From: Piper betle
Lineage: Eukaryota; Streptophyta; Magnoliopsida; Piperales; Piperaceae
Direction of reading: 5' to 3'
Length of the DNA: 64,000 bases
Assembly: GCA_033002965.1 (NCBI GenBank)
Contig: JAURVB010013316.1
Location: 62,001 to 126,000 of the forward strand
Positions 34,120-46,300 of the stretch are shown here, piece by piece. The notes under the pieces are model-generated. The model made no database searches and was not told the origin of the DNA. It saw nothing but the letters and a program-made list of their open reading frames with translations. The stretch's first letter is position 1; each line of letters opens with the position of its first letter. A program made the position numbers and the translations under genes.

Positions 34120-36290
34120 CGCAATGGGTAATATTATGGTTAAGTTCAATGGTATGAACTATGTTAATTCGTATGAACAGATCACTGGGTGTTATGGAAT
34201 TAGACTTGACATTAATTTCAGAAAAACCTGCAGCCATTACTGAGACTTGTTTAAATGCTGACAAGCCTTATAATCAGGCTTGGGAGGGGTGTCATAGGCT
34301 ATGTTTGAACTTAATGAGGACGATGATGGATGAAAATATTAAGCCATTAATGCCCAATATGGATAATGCAAAGGAATTTATGGTAAAAGTCAAGAAGTAT
34401 TTCCAATCAGATATTATTGATAACTCTACTGTGAAAACTCTTATGAGCAAGCTGACAACTAAGAAATTTGATTGGTCACAGTTTATTCACTATCATGTAA
34501 TTGGAATGGTAAATCTAGCAAAAAGTTGACCTCGATAGGTATGGATGTGAGTGAGTCTATTATTGTATGCTTCATTATCAACTCATTTCCTCCTAGTTTG
34601 GCCCGTTCCAGGTAAATTACAACACCCTTAAAGAAAAATGGAACATTCAAGAAACTAAAGTCGTGTTAGTTCAAGAGGAAGAGGGATTAAAGAAAATGAA
34701 AGATCACTTTATTCATCTCACATTTCAAAAGGAAACCACTTGCAACAAAACTAAAGTAGGAAAGAAGAAGGACAATGCTCCAATGAAAGTGAATAATGAG
34801 AAAATCGATGAAGAGTATAAATATTTCTTTTGCAAAAAGACCTGTCCCTTCAAGAAGGATTGTCCAAAAATGAAGGTTTGATTTGAAAACAAAGGTACAT
34901 ACTATCTTTCGATATGTTTTGAATCAAATCTAATTGAGGTGTAATAATACTTGGTGGTTGGATTATGGTGTTACTACTCATGCATCTCATATCATATAGG
35001 GATTCCTTTTGATCCAACCCATAAACAGAACCAAACTGAACAGAATGAAAAACACGAATTGAGGGAATTGGAACAGATAGATTGACCCTAGATACCGGAT
35101 GTTGCATGGATCTAGAAAAGTGTCTCTATGTATCTGATTGTACTAGGAATTTAATTTACGTTGAAAGTTTGGATAATTTAGGTTTTAATTTTAAGATTGG
35201 AAACAATGTATTTTCATTATACAAAAAGAAGTACTATTATGGTGCTAGTACTTTAGTTGGTGGATTGTATCATTTTAATCTTGATGTTGGTTTTATTTAA
35301 TCATTGTTTAATATTATGCATGATTTTGGTTTTAAATGTAATATATATAATGCAAATTATGTTTTCTTATGGCATCAAAGTTTATGACATATATATCTAG
35401 GGAAAGGGTAATGAGGTAAGTGAAAGATGAAATCCTACCTTAACTGGATTTTACTAATTGGGATGTATGTGTGGATTACATTAAAGTTAAGTAAATTAAA
35501 CACACATCAAATGCTGCCACAAGAAGTAGTGAATCACTTGAATTGATACTTATTGATATATATGGTTCATTTGATATTTCATCTTCGAATGATGAAAAAT
35601 ATTTTATTATTTTTATTGATGATTTCTCACGGTATTATTACTTGTATTTGTTGCATGGAAAGTCTCAATCAGTGGATATCCTAGAAGTATTAATAATTGA
35701 GGTAGAAAGATAGCTAAATAAGAAAGTGAAAGTTGTGAAATCTGATAGAAGTGGTGAATATTATGACAAATTTGATGAAAGTAGACAATGTCCAGGTCCA
35801 TTTGCAAAGTTTCTTGAAAGTCGAGGCATATGTGCAAGCATATATAATGCACCATATTATAGTATACCACATTATCATATCATATGTGCAAGCATATATA
35901 ATGCACCATATCATATGTGCAACCATATGATATGTGCAAAGTTTCTTGAAAGTTTGGTACACATCATCAAAATGGTATAGTTGAAAGGAGAAATCATACC
36001 TTTATGAACATATTTAGGAGTATGTTAATTTATAGTATTGTACCTTTATCATTGTAAATGCAAGAATTAAAGACTGTTCCTTGTCTGCTTAATAAAGTTC
36101 CCAGTAAGGCAATTCATAAAATTCCTTATAAATTAAAGATAAGAAAGAAACTTAATTTAAGACATTTTCATATATAGGATTGCTCGGATATATAATCCAC
36201 ATAGAAGGAAACTTGATGCAAACTGGATTGCTCTCTTTTAGTTTAAGACATCTCTCGTGGAACTATTCCATATCAAGTTGTAATATAATA
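34120..36290 (+). mobile_element. Degenerate Ty1/copia-type retrotransposon remnant
   Basis: A series of broken plus-strand frames in the copia order. A gag-like segment is at 34161-34529 (NQAWEGCHRLCLNLM, TVKTLMSKLTTKKF). A zinc-knuckle-like CPFKKDCPK follows near 34840-34870, then a pre-integrase segment at 35082-35300 (GLYHFNLDVGFI). Integrase is at about 35520-36050 (ELILIDIYGSFD-like, IIFIDDFSRYYYLY, KSDRSGEYYDKFDE, HQNGIVERRNHTF). Several frames are shifted or stopped. An internal duplication of a GTGCAAGCATATATAATGCA segment lies in 35828-35910. No reverse transcriptase, RNase H or LTRs were found, so it is truncated. Confidence 0.75.
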
Positions 36291-36653
36291 AACTTAATAT
36301 TAACCATTTGCCTTTGGTTTTTTCAAATTTAGAATTTTTCAGTTGAAATGGGGATTTTATTTAGTTAATCCCAATATTTTTAAGGTCTATGAGGATGAAA
36401 CTGTGAATCTTCACGAAATAAAGTTTTCACCCCCTCACACCCCAGGTTGACCTCCCCACTGTTTACTGCTTCAAAATATGTACCGTTACCACCTATAGTC
36501 GTTGGACAGCTGCACTGCCCATTTGAACAAATTCCATAATTCCCACATACCGGTGGATAATCACAATCAGTTAAGTAGATGGAAAGAAGTCATCCGTCGT
36601 CCTCCACTCATATCTATTCCATTCGCATAGCCTGAGATGCCCATCTGAATCCA

Positions 36654-37572
36654 GTGTTGCAGAAATCGGCCGATTCCGTGCGGAATCGGCCGATTTAAAT
36701 CGGATCGGCGTCGCGCCGATCCGATTTCGGGGCCGAATCGGGCGGCCCCGAATCGGCCCCGGAATCGGCCGAGTTCGGCCGATTCCGACCGATTTAAATC
36801 GGAATCGGAATCGGCCGATTTAAATCGGAATCGGTTTTTTTAGGAAATTACCAAAATACCCTAGGTATGATTTTTATTAAATTATTTAAGCATGGGTAAA
36901 ATGGTAATTTGGATTTTAAAAACCTAAAATCAAACCCGCTCCCCGACACCGCCGCCGCTCGTCCGCCCGCCGCCGCCCGGTTTCCGCCTCCGCCATGCGG
37001 CCCCGACTCCGCGCTCGCCGCCGACCGGGCTGCCGACCTCGCCGCCGACCTCGCAACGTCGCCGCCCACCCGTGGCCGGACCGAATCGGGCACGCACGAC
37101 CTCGCCGCCGACTCCGCCGCCGGCTCCGGGCCGCCGACGGTTCGTCCGGCCGGGCTGCCGACATCGACCGGGCTGCCGACATCCTCCGACATCGCCGCCG
37201 CGAGACTCGCCGCCGACCGGCCGCCGGTGGCGGCGGGGGGTAAAAATCGCACGGTGGCATTCTTGTAATTAAAAGTTGACTCGAGTCTAACTCGAGTCAA
37301 AAATAATAATTAATTCAAAATAATTTAAAAAAATCTTAAAAAATATTTAAAAATATCAAAAACTATAATACACAGAATAATATCAAAATAACATCAATAC
37401 TTAATTTTAATATATTTATATTATAAATTGTCAAATTATTATATATAACTGATTAAATTAATTTGGACCGATTCAACTGAACCGATTCCTGGCCGATTCA
37501 GACCGATTCCGATTCCAATTCCGATTCACTGGAAAACCGATTCCGATTCCGATTCCGATTTATGCAACCATG
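36654..37572. mobile_element. 919-bp nonautonomous Mutator-like (MULE/MITE) element with subterminal palindromes
   Basis: The left end GTGTTGCAGAAATCGG and the reverse complement of the right end, TGGTTGCATAAATCGG, match over 13 of 16. Perfect 10-bp duplications TCTGAATCCA flank it (36644-36653 and 37573-37582), a length typical of Mutator-like insertions (9-11 bp). The interior has a GC-rich block (36940-37240) followed by an AT-rich block with GTTGACTCGAGTC. There is no transposase. Its insertion interrupts the Leu-Asp-Ser-Asp codons of the receptor-kinase fragment. Confidence 0.8.
36663..36727. repeat. Two adjacent perfect hairpins in the element's left end
   Basis: 36663-36678 and 36681-36696 are perfect inverted copies (16 nt, AAATCGGCCGATTCCG) separated by TG. 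36697-36710 and 36714-36727 are perfect inverted copies (14 nt, AAATCGGATCGGCG) separated by TCG. Confidence 0.9.
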
Positions 37573-38330
37573 TCTGAATCCAACCGACGGAACTGAACTG
37601 ATGATGCAAGAGGCATGTCATACATCTTTCCCAAAGCCCTATTACACATTAGAAAAAGTTCCCAGGTACCATTCACTAATCTCAGAGTGTCGAAGCTATA
37701 ATCCCAGAAATAAAAATACATCTGAGGAGGATCTGAATCAACAAAGGCACCTAGCCCATGTTGGCCGAAAGCCATGAACAACAGACCTGAACTCGTCCAG
37801 TTTGATGAATCAAGCACCTGACCGGCAACCAGCTGCTGCCCAAGGAGAAGAGTATCGGTAGGATGATCAAATGATTGCCAGACAATACGACTTTCACTGT
37901 CACTAAGAACCAAATTTCCCGTATCCAAGATTTGCATAGACAAGTATTGATCAGACTTAGAAGATGTACTGCTAGACAGACGCTAGTCCCGTCTGCATCC
38001 TTCAGAACAAGTTCACCATTAAGAGAGAGCACAAGAGTTCCATTATCTCTTATGGGCTTATGTCTATTGGCAAACCAAACCAACTGTGGCACCATTAGGT
38101 TCATGCCTACGAATCCATATACAAAGACAGCAAAGGGAAGGAATTAGAAGTACCATTGCCACAGTGGAACTGTGTGAGATTATCAGCGTCCTGCCTATAA
38201 ATGGAGAGGATGGATCTCATGGTTGTCCCATCTGGGAAGGTCGTTGAACCAATGCGCGAAGGACTGTGGACCCACTTAGTGGGAAGAGGTACAGTGGAGT
38301 TTGGAGGTGGAGGCTGGCCATGGACTGTTC

Positions 38331-39103
38331 AGTAGAAAAATAGTACAAGCAGCAAGAATGAGCAGAGAATGATCAATTTCCCATTCATAGTTGTTGTAAT
38401 TTGTAATAGCAAAGATTGTATTCAATGGAAGAGTGCTGCACTTGTCATCTGGAATCAAAAGAAATTGATGATACTAATGAACAAACAGCCTTGCATTGTC
38501 ATCTCCGTCCAGGAGCCGAACAAAAAGTGTTTGGGATCTTGTATCAATATTCTGGAGCATCTATTATTGATTGCTCCTCGTCTTTCTAGGAACAAACAAG
38601 GACTAATTAGAGCGTTTATTTCATTTGTAATGAACTGCTCATTAAAAAGCGAAGTTCTCAACACACAAAGATATACATACAGGGAGTCTAGACTTGCTAC
38701 AATAGGACACGCTATCGGTAAACATACATAAAATTCGCACGACCATCATTCTTTTCGGCCAGATAAAATTGACTCGAAAGAACAACATAATAAGAAAATG
38801 AAAAATGAGTAAGATGATTAGGCTTGTTATAATCATGGCAAAGTAATGACAGTCCTAGATAATCAAAACTATTATATATTTACTCTTCTACTATTATTAA
38901 TAAAAGTGGAACTCTATACTAGTAGCAGATTAAATATTGGAAAATCAGTTAATTAAATTAAAAGAAATTTTTTTAAATACAATAAATTTACCCACTGCAG
39001 AGGGTCATGGGTTTCGAATTTCGCCAACTTTAATTTCTTCAAAAAAAGAAATATCTTTTACGTAGAAGCTTTCAGGTTCAAACCCGGCTAAGCCTAGTAT
39101 TAT
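38331..39103. other. Spacer between tandem receptor-kinase copies
   Basis: No exon is supported. Near 39005-39095 there are two tRNA B-box-like words (GGGTTTCGAATTTCG and AGGTTCAAACCCGGC) that suggest old SINE-type DNA. Confidence 0.35.
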
Positions 39104-41702
39104 TCATCTAGGTCCAGACAAAAGTAATGCAGAGGGAGCCGAAGAAGAAGCCATGTTAGCTTGTTTATAGTTGTTGCCTACTGTTGGGCAGGCTAAACTG
39201 TAATCAATGGCAGAATCTACCTCCATGACACCTTCCAAAACCTTAACCACGGCAGACATGGAAGGCCTTCGGTTGCAATCACCCTGCAAACACCAAGCTG
39301 CCAGATCGAACATTTGTAAAACTTGATGCTCGTGAGATTCTACATCATAAGAACTTCCTTCTACCAAGTCTAGCATTCGATTTACTTGTGCCTTTGTCTT
39401 GAAAAGGCCAAGTAAATGGGCATTCTCTTCGGGTTGAGAGTAGTCCAAGTTCTTCCTTCCACATACAATCTCTAAGATCATTACTCCAAAGCTATACACA
39501 TCGACTTTTTCAGTGATCTTTGAGTTCAACCACTCAGGGGCCAAGTATCCAGGAGTTCCCCTCATCATTGTCATCACTTGGCTTTGATCTCTTTCAATCA
39601 GTTTTGCCAAACCAAAATCCGATACTTTGGCCTTAAAATCCTCATTCAAGAGGATGTTCTGTGGTTTGACATCTAAGTGAGCTATAATCTGTTCACACTC
39701 TTCATGAAGATAAGCCAAACCCTTGGCTATATCAAGAATGATTTCTCGCCTAATCTTCCAGCTCATGGCATTGGAATTCTTCTTGAAAATCCATTTGTCC
39801 AGGGAACCATTACACATGTACTCATAGACAAGCAGTCTATAAGATTTCTCACCACAGAAACCAACCAACCTGACCAGATTAAGATGATGAATCCTTCCAA
39901 TAGTCTCAACTTCAGCAAGAAACTCTTTCTTACCTTGGCTTAATTTGTCCAAACGCTTAACTGCAACCTTGACGCCATCTTCAAGGATTCCCTCAAACAC
40001 AGACCCAAAGCCACCCTGTCCAAGCTTTGCAGAAAAATTTTTCGTAGCAATTTTTAGGTCTTCATAAGAAAATCTCCTAGACATACCTCGAACTTGCTGG
40101 AAACAGTCATCCTCCTCTTCCTCTTCCTCCGCTTTCATTCGCTTTTGTATAATAAAAATGGCTAAAGCAAGCACTATAATTGCTCCAACGGAAGCTCCAA
40201 CACTAGCCGCTACAATTGTTCCTGTCCGAGCAGGATTCCTTGATGTAGTTGATCCTACACCAACATCCGTTGAAGAATTTTCGCGCCGTGGTGGGGGCGG
40301 AATTTGCACTTTGATAAAGGCAGATGAATTATAGTGAGTTACTTCTCTTGGATTGTTGATCAATGAGAAGAGCGTTGAGGGCAGGTAGCAAGACCCATTA
40401 GAAGCGTTTGAACCATACCGAAAAAGAGCAGCTTTACAAGTGCAGTTCCTCATACAGGCTGCCTTGCAGGTCTCTGCATCTGTGCCTTCCAGGGATTCTG
40501 CATCATAATTGAAGTAAGTAATGTCCTGAAGATCAAGAAACTGGTGATATTGGAGATTGTGGCAAGTGACTGGCGTGACTTCAGAACATCCAACATTAGG
40601 CCTCCTGGCATCTGTTTGTCTGAAATAGCTAACATTGGAATCACTTGCTGTAGGACAGCTGCACTGCCCATTGGAGCAGATCCCGTAGCTTCCACAAACA
40701 GTTGGATAAGAACAATCACCCAGATCACCAGAAAACAGTTCCTTCAACTACCTTCCATCCACTATCCCAATCATACAATCTAAAATGGCCATCTGGGTCT
40801 AGCTTCAAATATTGAGCAGAAATACCTTGATAAGGAAAAGAATATTGGACAGAAATAGGCTGAGGGAACCAAATCGAGGAGTCGGGAATACTTGGCTCTG
40901 CTGATAATATGTAAAACGAAAGGCTGCCATTCATTAACTTCACATAACTGGGCTCTCTGCTCTGTTTGACCCCAATGAATTCATTTCTGTAGTAAACCTG
41001 CGGTGGATCGGACTCGATATAAGCTGCAAAGCTTTTCCCATCATTAACTGCAACAAAGAACTCACCTTCAGTGGAGTTCAACACTGAGACACTGGCCGTA
41101 AGCCTCTTCCCCGCCACCAACCGCTGCCCAAACACCAAAGCATCGGTCGGGTGATCGAAGGACTGCCAAACAGTCTGATCCCACCGGTTGAAGAGAACAA
41201 GATTTCCATCTCCTGACATGTTCATGCCCGCGACAGACATTCCAGAGGTGTTGGTGGACCAGACTTTTGTCCCATCCACATCCGTCAGTACCAAGTCTCC
41301 GTCTTCGGTCAGCTGCAGCGTTGCATTCTGTTTCACGGGCCTGTTCCTGTTAGCAGACCACACCACCTGGGGAAATCCGATGGAACGGGCAGTAATGAGG
41401 GAGGCACTATTGGTTTGGACAATGAAAATGGCAAAGAGGAAGGAGTCACAAGTGCCATTGCAGAAGAAGCCACAGGCGAAGCGAGGGCCGAAGGTCCCGT
41501 TGAGCAGGATCGACCTCACCCGCGATCCATCGCTGAAACTGACATGGTGGGCAATGGACAAATCATTATTAGTCCAAACAGTCGAGAGGTTCGCAGAAGG
41601 GTAGTCAAATGGCTGGGCAAAGAGAAGATGGAAGAGGTGACACAGAAGAAGGAGAATCACCCATTTCGATATAAAGAAGAAGCTCATTATTTCTCTGCTC
41701 AA
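39104..41702 (-). CDS. G-type lectin S-receptor-like Ser/Thr protein kinase (SD2-5/EP1-like), one frameshift
   Basis: An intronless plasma-membrane receptor kinase, about 870 residues if the frames are joined. N-terminal frame 41702-40725: hydrophobic signal peptide (VILLLLCHLFHLLFA), then a B-lectin domain (VVWSANRNRPVK, DGDLVLTDVDGTKVW, NLVLFNRWDQTVWQSF, HPTDALVFGQRL). C-terminal frame from 40744 to 39104: EGF-like CSYPTVCGSYGICSNGQCSC, a PAN/apple-like region with paired Cys, a transmembrane helix (ASVGAIIVLALAIFIIQKR), and a complete kinase domain (GQGGFGSVFEG, VAVKRL, HLDVKPQN, DFGLAKL, APEWL). HLD instead of HRD makes it a non-RD kinase. The frames overlap; one surplus base in GAAGGAACTG (about 40738-40745) separates GWKVVE from ELFSGDLGDC. 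The first Met could be residue 1 or 6. The ligand is unknown; relatives act in defence and stress signalling. Confidence 0.85.
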
Positions 41703-43370
41703 AGTAAAGGGGAGACAACTCTGCTCACCTCACACGTAAATGGTCGTCAGGAGCAGGACATGTGGTTCTCTGACTTAAAATGCCTGCCTTATCTAAGGCA
41801 AAGCAAAACATGGATCATGATTGTGCGCCAGAGTCAATGAAGTGCCATGGAATGAATCAACTTGTAATGTGAACGTCGAGTTTTTTCCACGCGTCTCCCG
41901 TCCATTCAGCCATTTGAGCGATTCAAACCGTGCTATTAATGTATTGCTTGACGCTGCTTATTTCTCATGCACATGTTTGGAAAATGGCATTGCCCGGTAC
42001 TGTACTGTTGAGGAAAAACCTTGCACAGCTGAAGTTAGAAGTGGTTGAAGACCTGCCTGCGTTTCCTCGCTGAAGTGACATTGGAGACGAGCTCTCTTGA
42101 CCTGTTTATAATTTGATGTTTTCTCTGACCTGTTTCGAATAAACTGTCATAGGGATTCCTTTGTAATTGACATAAAAGACTTACCAAATCATTCACTGCA
42201 TATTGGAGTTGCTGCATAAGTTCAAATAAAATAAAAGAACACATCAACTTAGAGCGAGGAACATCCTCTGCTGTGTTAAATGAAACTCAAATGTCACCTT
42301 TTCTTTGAAAGCGGAGCTTGCTGCTTGCTGGTTTTTCCATCATCCGATCCACAACAAATCGAATGAAACTGGCTAAAAAGAAGTGAACACTTCTTATGTT
42401 TCAGCAGGTCTCTCTTCTGGCAAATCTTCCGAAGAGATCACCATTAAGCAGTTCATGGGAATAAAAGCAATAGATGAACTCAACATGTCGCTTCTTCCGC
42501 TCTGTAAGAACTTGAGGAATGTCTTAAGGAGTCGCGCAGAAAGTAGAGTACATGCAAGCATTGAAATTTGAAAATACATTATTATTTTCTGCACATTCTT
42601 CAAATTTTACGTGGTTCTCTGACACTAAACAACCAGAATTTCGTAACGCTCAAATGGAACAAAGAAACAAGCTAATGATACATAATATAATTGCACAATG
42701 GACCTTCTTTAAATAGGAAAATTCATATAAAAAGAACACCCAATATTGGCTGGCCAAGCAATTCAATGTTCTTCAAAAGAATTCTGGGCAAGCAATTGCA
42801 AGATTCGTCATGTTTCACCATTCTCGTGATAGAAACAACTGCAGTTGAATATAAGTCACACTTTCGCATCTGCTCCTCAGTAAATGCTGCCCAAATCTTT
42901 GTTCAAGCAGTGAAGAAAATTGAATCATCTTGTCTAAAACTTGTACTGCATTGATCATTGTATGCCCATCGTAAGTTTTTTTCCAAAAGGCAAGTTGGTC
43001 CGAAGCATCAAAATCTTTATACCTAAGCAACAATTAGGGTAAAGTTGGCCCACACATGTAGTGGCTAATAAAATTATGTCAGGAATAGCTCACCGAAATA
43101 ACCCTTATTTTACAATTTTCACATTGCATTGAGTTGAAGTATTGCTTCTACGAACATACAAGACTAGATTGGATTGGCCAGTCATCATGAATTTGAGTTG
43201 CAAACAAGTGTAAAGAAGGTTTCACTGCATTAAAATAATTGCCGACATAGACATCCTAAATTCTAGAAAAGAAGAATAACTTAAGAGCATGAAAACAAGA
43301 AATATGTACAACTCAGAGCATCAGATAAGGTACAAAAGAGCATCTTTTTACCTTCTTAATACACATCCAA
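41703..43370. other. Intergenic region upstream of the receptor kinase and 3' flank of the translocator gene
   Basis: AT-rich. Minus-strand frames at 42394-42603 and 42815-43033 look mildly protein-like (DLPEERPAET; KKTYDGHTMINAVQVLDKM), but I recognise no family and see no supporting splice structure. Confidence 0.35.
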
Positions 43371-46300
43371 TCACACGTCCTCTTCCTGATCATCCATGGT
43401 CTCAAGAATAGCATATTCAGCATGCACATTAGCACTAGATGTCGCTGCTTCACCAACACTATACCTTGGCCTGCCTTTCTGAAGATTTAGGTACCTGAAA
43501 TTTACAACACCGAGCAAAATGAATTAATTATTGAACTCCTAAATTTTATTGAAGCTCCCAGTATGAATGACCTAAAACATTTCTGCAAAACACATGCTCA
43601 AGTAATTAACACCACAATCTAGCCCAATTTTTTATGATGTTTTCTAACTTACTTGTACCAATTTAATAAACTAACTCCAGCCATTATTGTGACAAGGCCG
43701 ACCCCTTTTAACCAAGTAAATTGATCATGGAAGTACAACACAGCAACCTGCAAACATGGGTACAACTTTAAAAGAGGATGCAGGATAATCATCCAATTAA
43801 CCAAAATTAATTATTTGAGAATACATAATACACACACATAAATCAACTTTAAACCCCTTCTAGATATTAGACACGCTTAAACTTGTGATTGCTACCAGAA
43901 TATTTAAGGATGATAATAAGTACAGCAGCACTATATTGCCAAGAAAAAGAATAAAAATGCCTTTTGAACAAGCATATTTTTTACCAAGATTGTAACAGGC
44001 TCCTTCACAATGCCTGCAATGGTCACTGTTACAGCACTAGTCACCGAGACAAGAACATACTCCGTTAAAACCTGTGGATGAAGAACAAATTAATTACCAC
44101 ATTTTTTGGGGGTAGAGTAGTCATGAATAATGCTAAAGTTCACAAATTGCGACAACAATCCAAAACAGAGAGTGAGAACAAAATACATGGGCAGCGACTT
44201 TCAATCAACTGGAAAGTGGAAACAGCACCATGGATAGTGGAATCAACATTACTATCTGAATTAATATCTGAATTAATGTGCTCAAATAACAACATACAGT
44301 TGATATTTCATACAAGCAAAGTAGCAAACAAACTTAATCCTTCAAACTTTTCCTGAGAAAGGTGATAATGAAGAACATTATAAAATAATTATCCATAGAA
44401 AACATAGTCCTTGATCCTCAATTATAATTTCTTGCTGCAATTAAGGGAGTTAAAGGCTTTTTTATGATCAAAACGCAAAGCTGGCTTCAAAAACCAAGCC
44501 CTCTCTACATACAATTCATAATTACTAATATTGTAAGTATCATCATAATATAATCCACCAGTTTCCAAATAATTGCACTCAGGGAACATAGGTCATATTT
44601 TACATGAATTTCTCATAGTTTTATATAGAACAATAAATTATTACCCAATCGTCTTCTTTGTCCAATGCTTACGAAATCATTAATATTGCAAGGCCAGAAC
44701 AGATAAAAAAACCTTAATCTTACCATGAAAAATGGTAGAGAACCTCCAAGTAGCATCAACAAGCAACTTTGGTATATGTGCCAGGAAGTATCAAAGTAGC
44801 TGCTTGTTTTGAATTCATCCCAGCGATCCAGTAGGAGAGAAAGAAATGCAGTTGCCAGAGCCATAACAGGCGAGACGTAGCTCATAAAAGTCATAGGATG
44901 CTTTAACCCTAAGTAAAAATAAACAAATAAAAACAGAATTCACAGCTAACAGAGAATTATTTTGATCTCACCAGTACCCATTTGTATACTATTACCAAGT
45001 AAATCCAAATAAAAGATGATAACTACATCAAGCACCAATATAACATTCCCATATGTCAAACAAAGATTTGTTTGTAAATTGCAACTATGCCTCTAAAAAC
45101 CAATGCAACAGCCACATACATTATACTTGACAATTGTTCTTATGTGACCATATATTGGCCGAAAAAAGTTATCATAAAATGCAGATACTTGTGGAGACTT
45201 CATAAAACACAAATGCCAGAGAGTTATTCCCCTAGAAACCTAGATACAAACATGATAAAGAATCAAGATTTCCATAAATGCAAGTTCCATTAGATTCCCA
45301 GATAGGGAATTCAATACAAATGCTTACCATATTTTTCTTTCTTCATTCAAGTGGAAACCATGTAAACAGAAAGAGAAGCAAAGTCAGTCTCTACATTAAG
45401 GATGCAAACAACAAAATGACAGGCAGGACCCCACTGAGTTAACATATCAAGCGGATTATTAATCAACACCATAATGAAATTGTTAACCAAAAAGTTGCAT
45501 ATGATACCTGTAAAAGAATTTGGATCATACACCACCGAAAGCCTGACATAACTGCAGCTAGCATGACAAATATGAAGCCCCAAAAATCAAACTCCGTCTC
45601 CTTTGCAACTGCAAAAACAACAAACAGCAGAAAGCCAAGTGACTTATATGATATGGTGCAGCCATATGTAGACAGAAGAAGGAAGAACTTCCTCAAAACA
45701 TTATATTACCAATTCTAAGAAGAACCCACGGAATAAAAAGGGCACTTGACAATAACAACAGAATAATTCATTTGCACCGGGATCAAAATTCAGAAATGAA
45801 GTGATATTTAACACTATAACCAGTTACTGTTTTTTAACTAAATGGCTGAACCAATGCTGGGAAATGGTAAAAGGACAACACCAATGTGCTGTGCAGGCAA
45901 CCTAGCTTGATGCACTACTTAAAATGTGGCTATACATGCATTAACCGTTTGCCTGCCATAACTTTGATCATCAAATTATCACCACAATGGAGCGAATATG
46001 TCATTCATATTTGGATACTCAATAAGCAAATAGAAATCTTTGGCAGCACTAATCATTATTACGGGTTGATATTTATATGAAAATGTTTTCTGATGCTCTT
46101 TGTAATATTTTCAGGACATCTTGATAACTGAACTAGGTAGGAACTCTGTTTCATAATACAATTGAAGATAAATGCAAACATTGTGCATGTGAAAAACCAT
46201 ACCTCTTAACAATACGCGAAAAGAGATTACAAGGATGATACCGAGAAGCTTAAAGCTTGGGCTCTTCAACCTTTAAAATAAAAAATCCAACAATTTTTTT

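Larger units (their letters stand above)
36410..38330 (-). pseudogene. S-domain receptor-kinase fragment (B-lectin and EGF-like parts), split by a transposon
   Basis: In coding order from 38330 downward: NSTVPLPTKWVHSPS, DGTTMRSIL, CGNGTSNSFPLL, QLVWFANRHKPIRDNGTLVL, LQILDTGNLVLSDSESRIVW-like (37943-37880), QSFDHPTDTLLLGQQLVAGQ, VDSDPPQMYFYF, SSVQFRRLDSD. The next codons are beyond the transposon (36643 downward): GHLRLCEWNRYEW, CDYPPVCGNYGICSNGQCSC, NLGCEG (ending near 36420). It is a tandem paralogue of the gene at 39104-41702 in the same orientation, with frame breaks near 37980 and 38100 and a stop after DFFPST. No transmembrane or kinase part is found, so it is a truncated pseudogene. 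Confidence 0.85.

Noticed and set aside
36848..37300. 119-150-codon frames in the Mutator-like element
   Set aside because: Gly/Arg/Ala/Pro-biased artefacts of a GC-rich block; there is no transposase motif.
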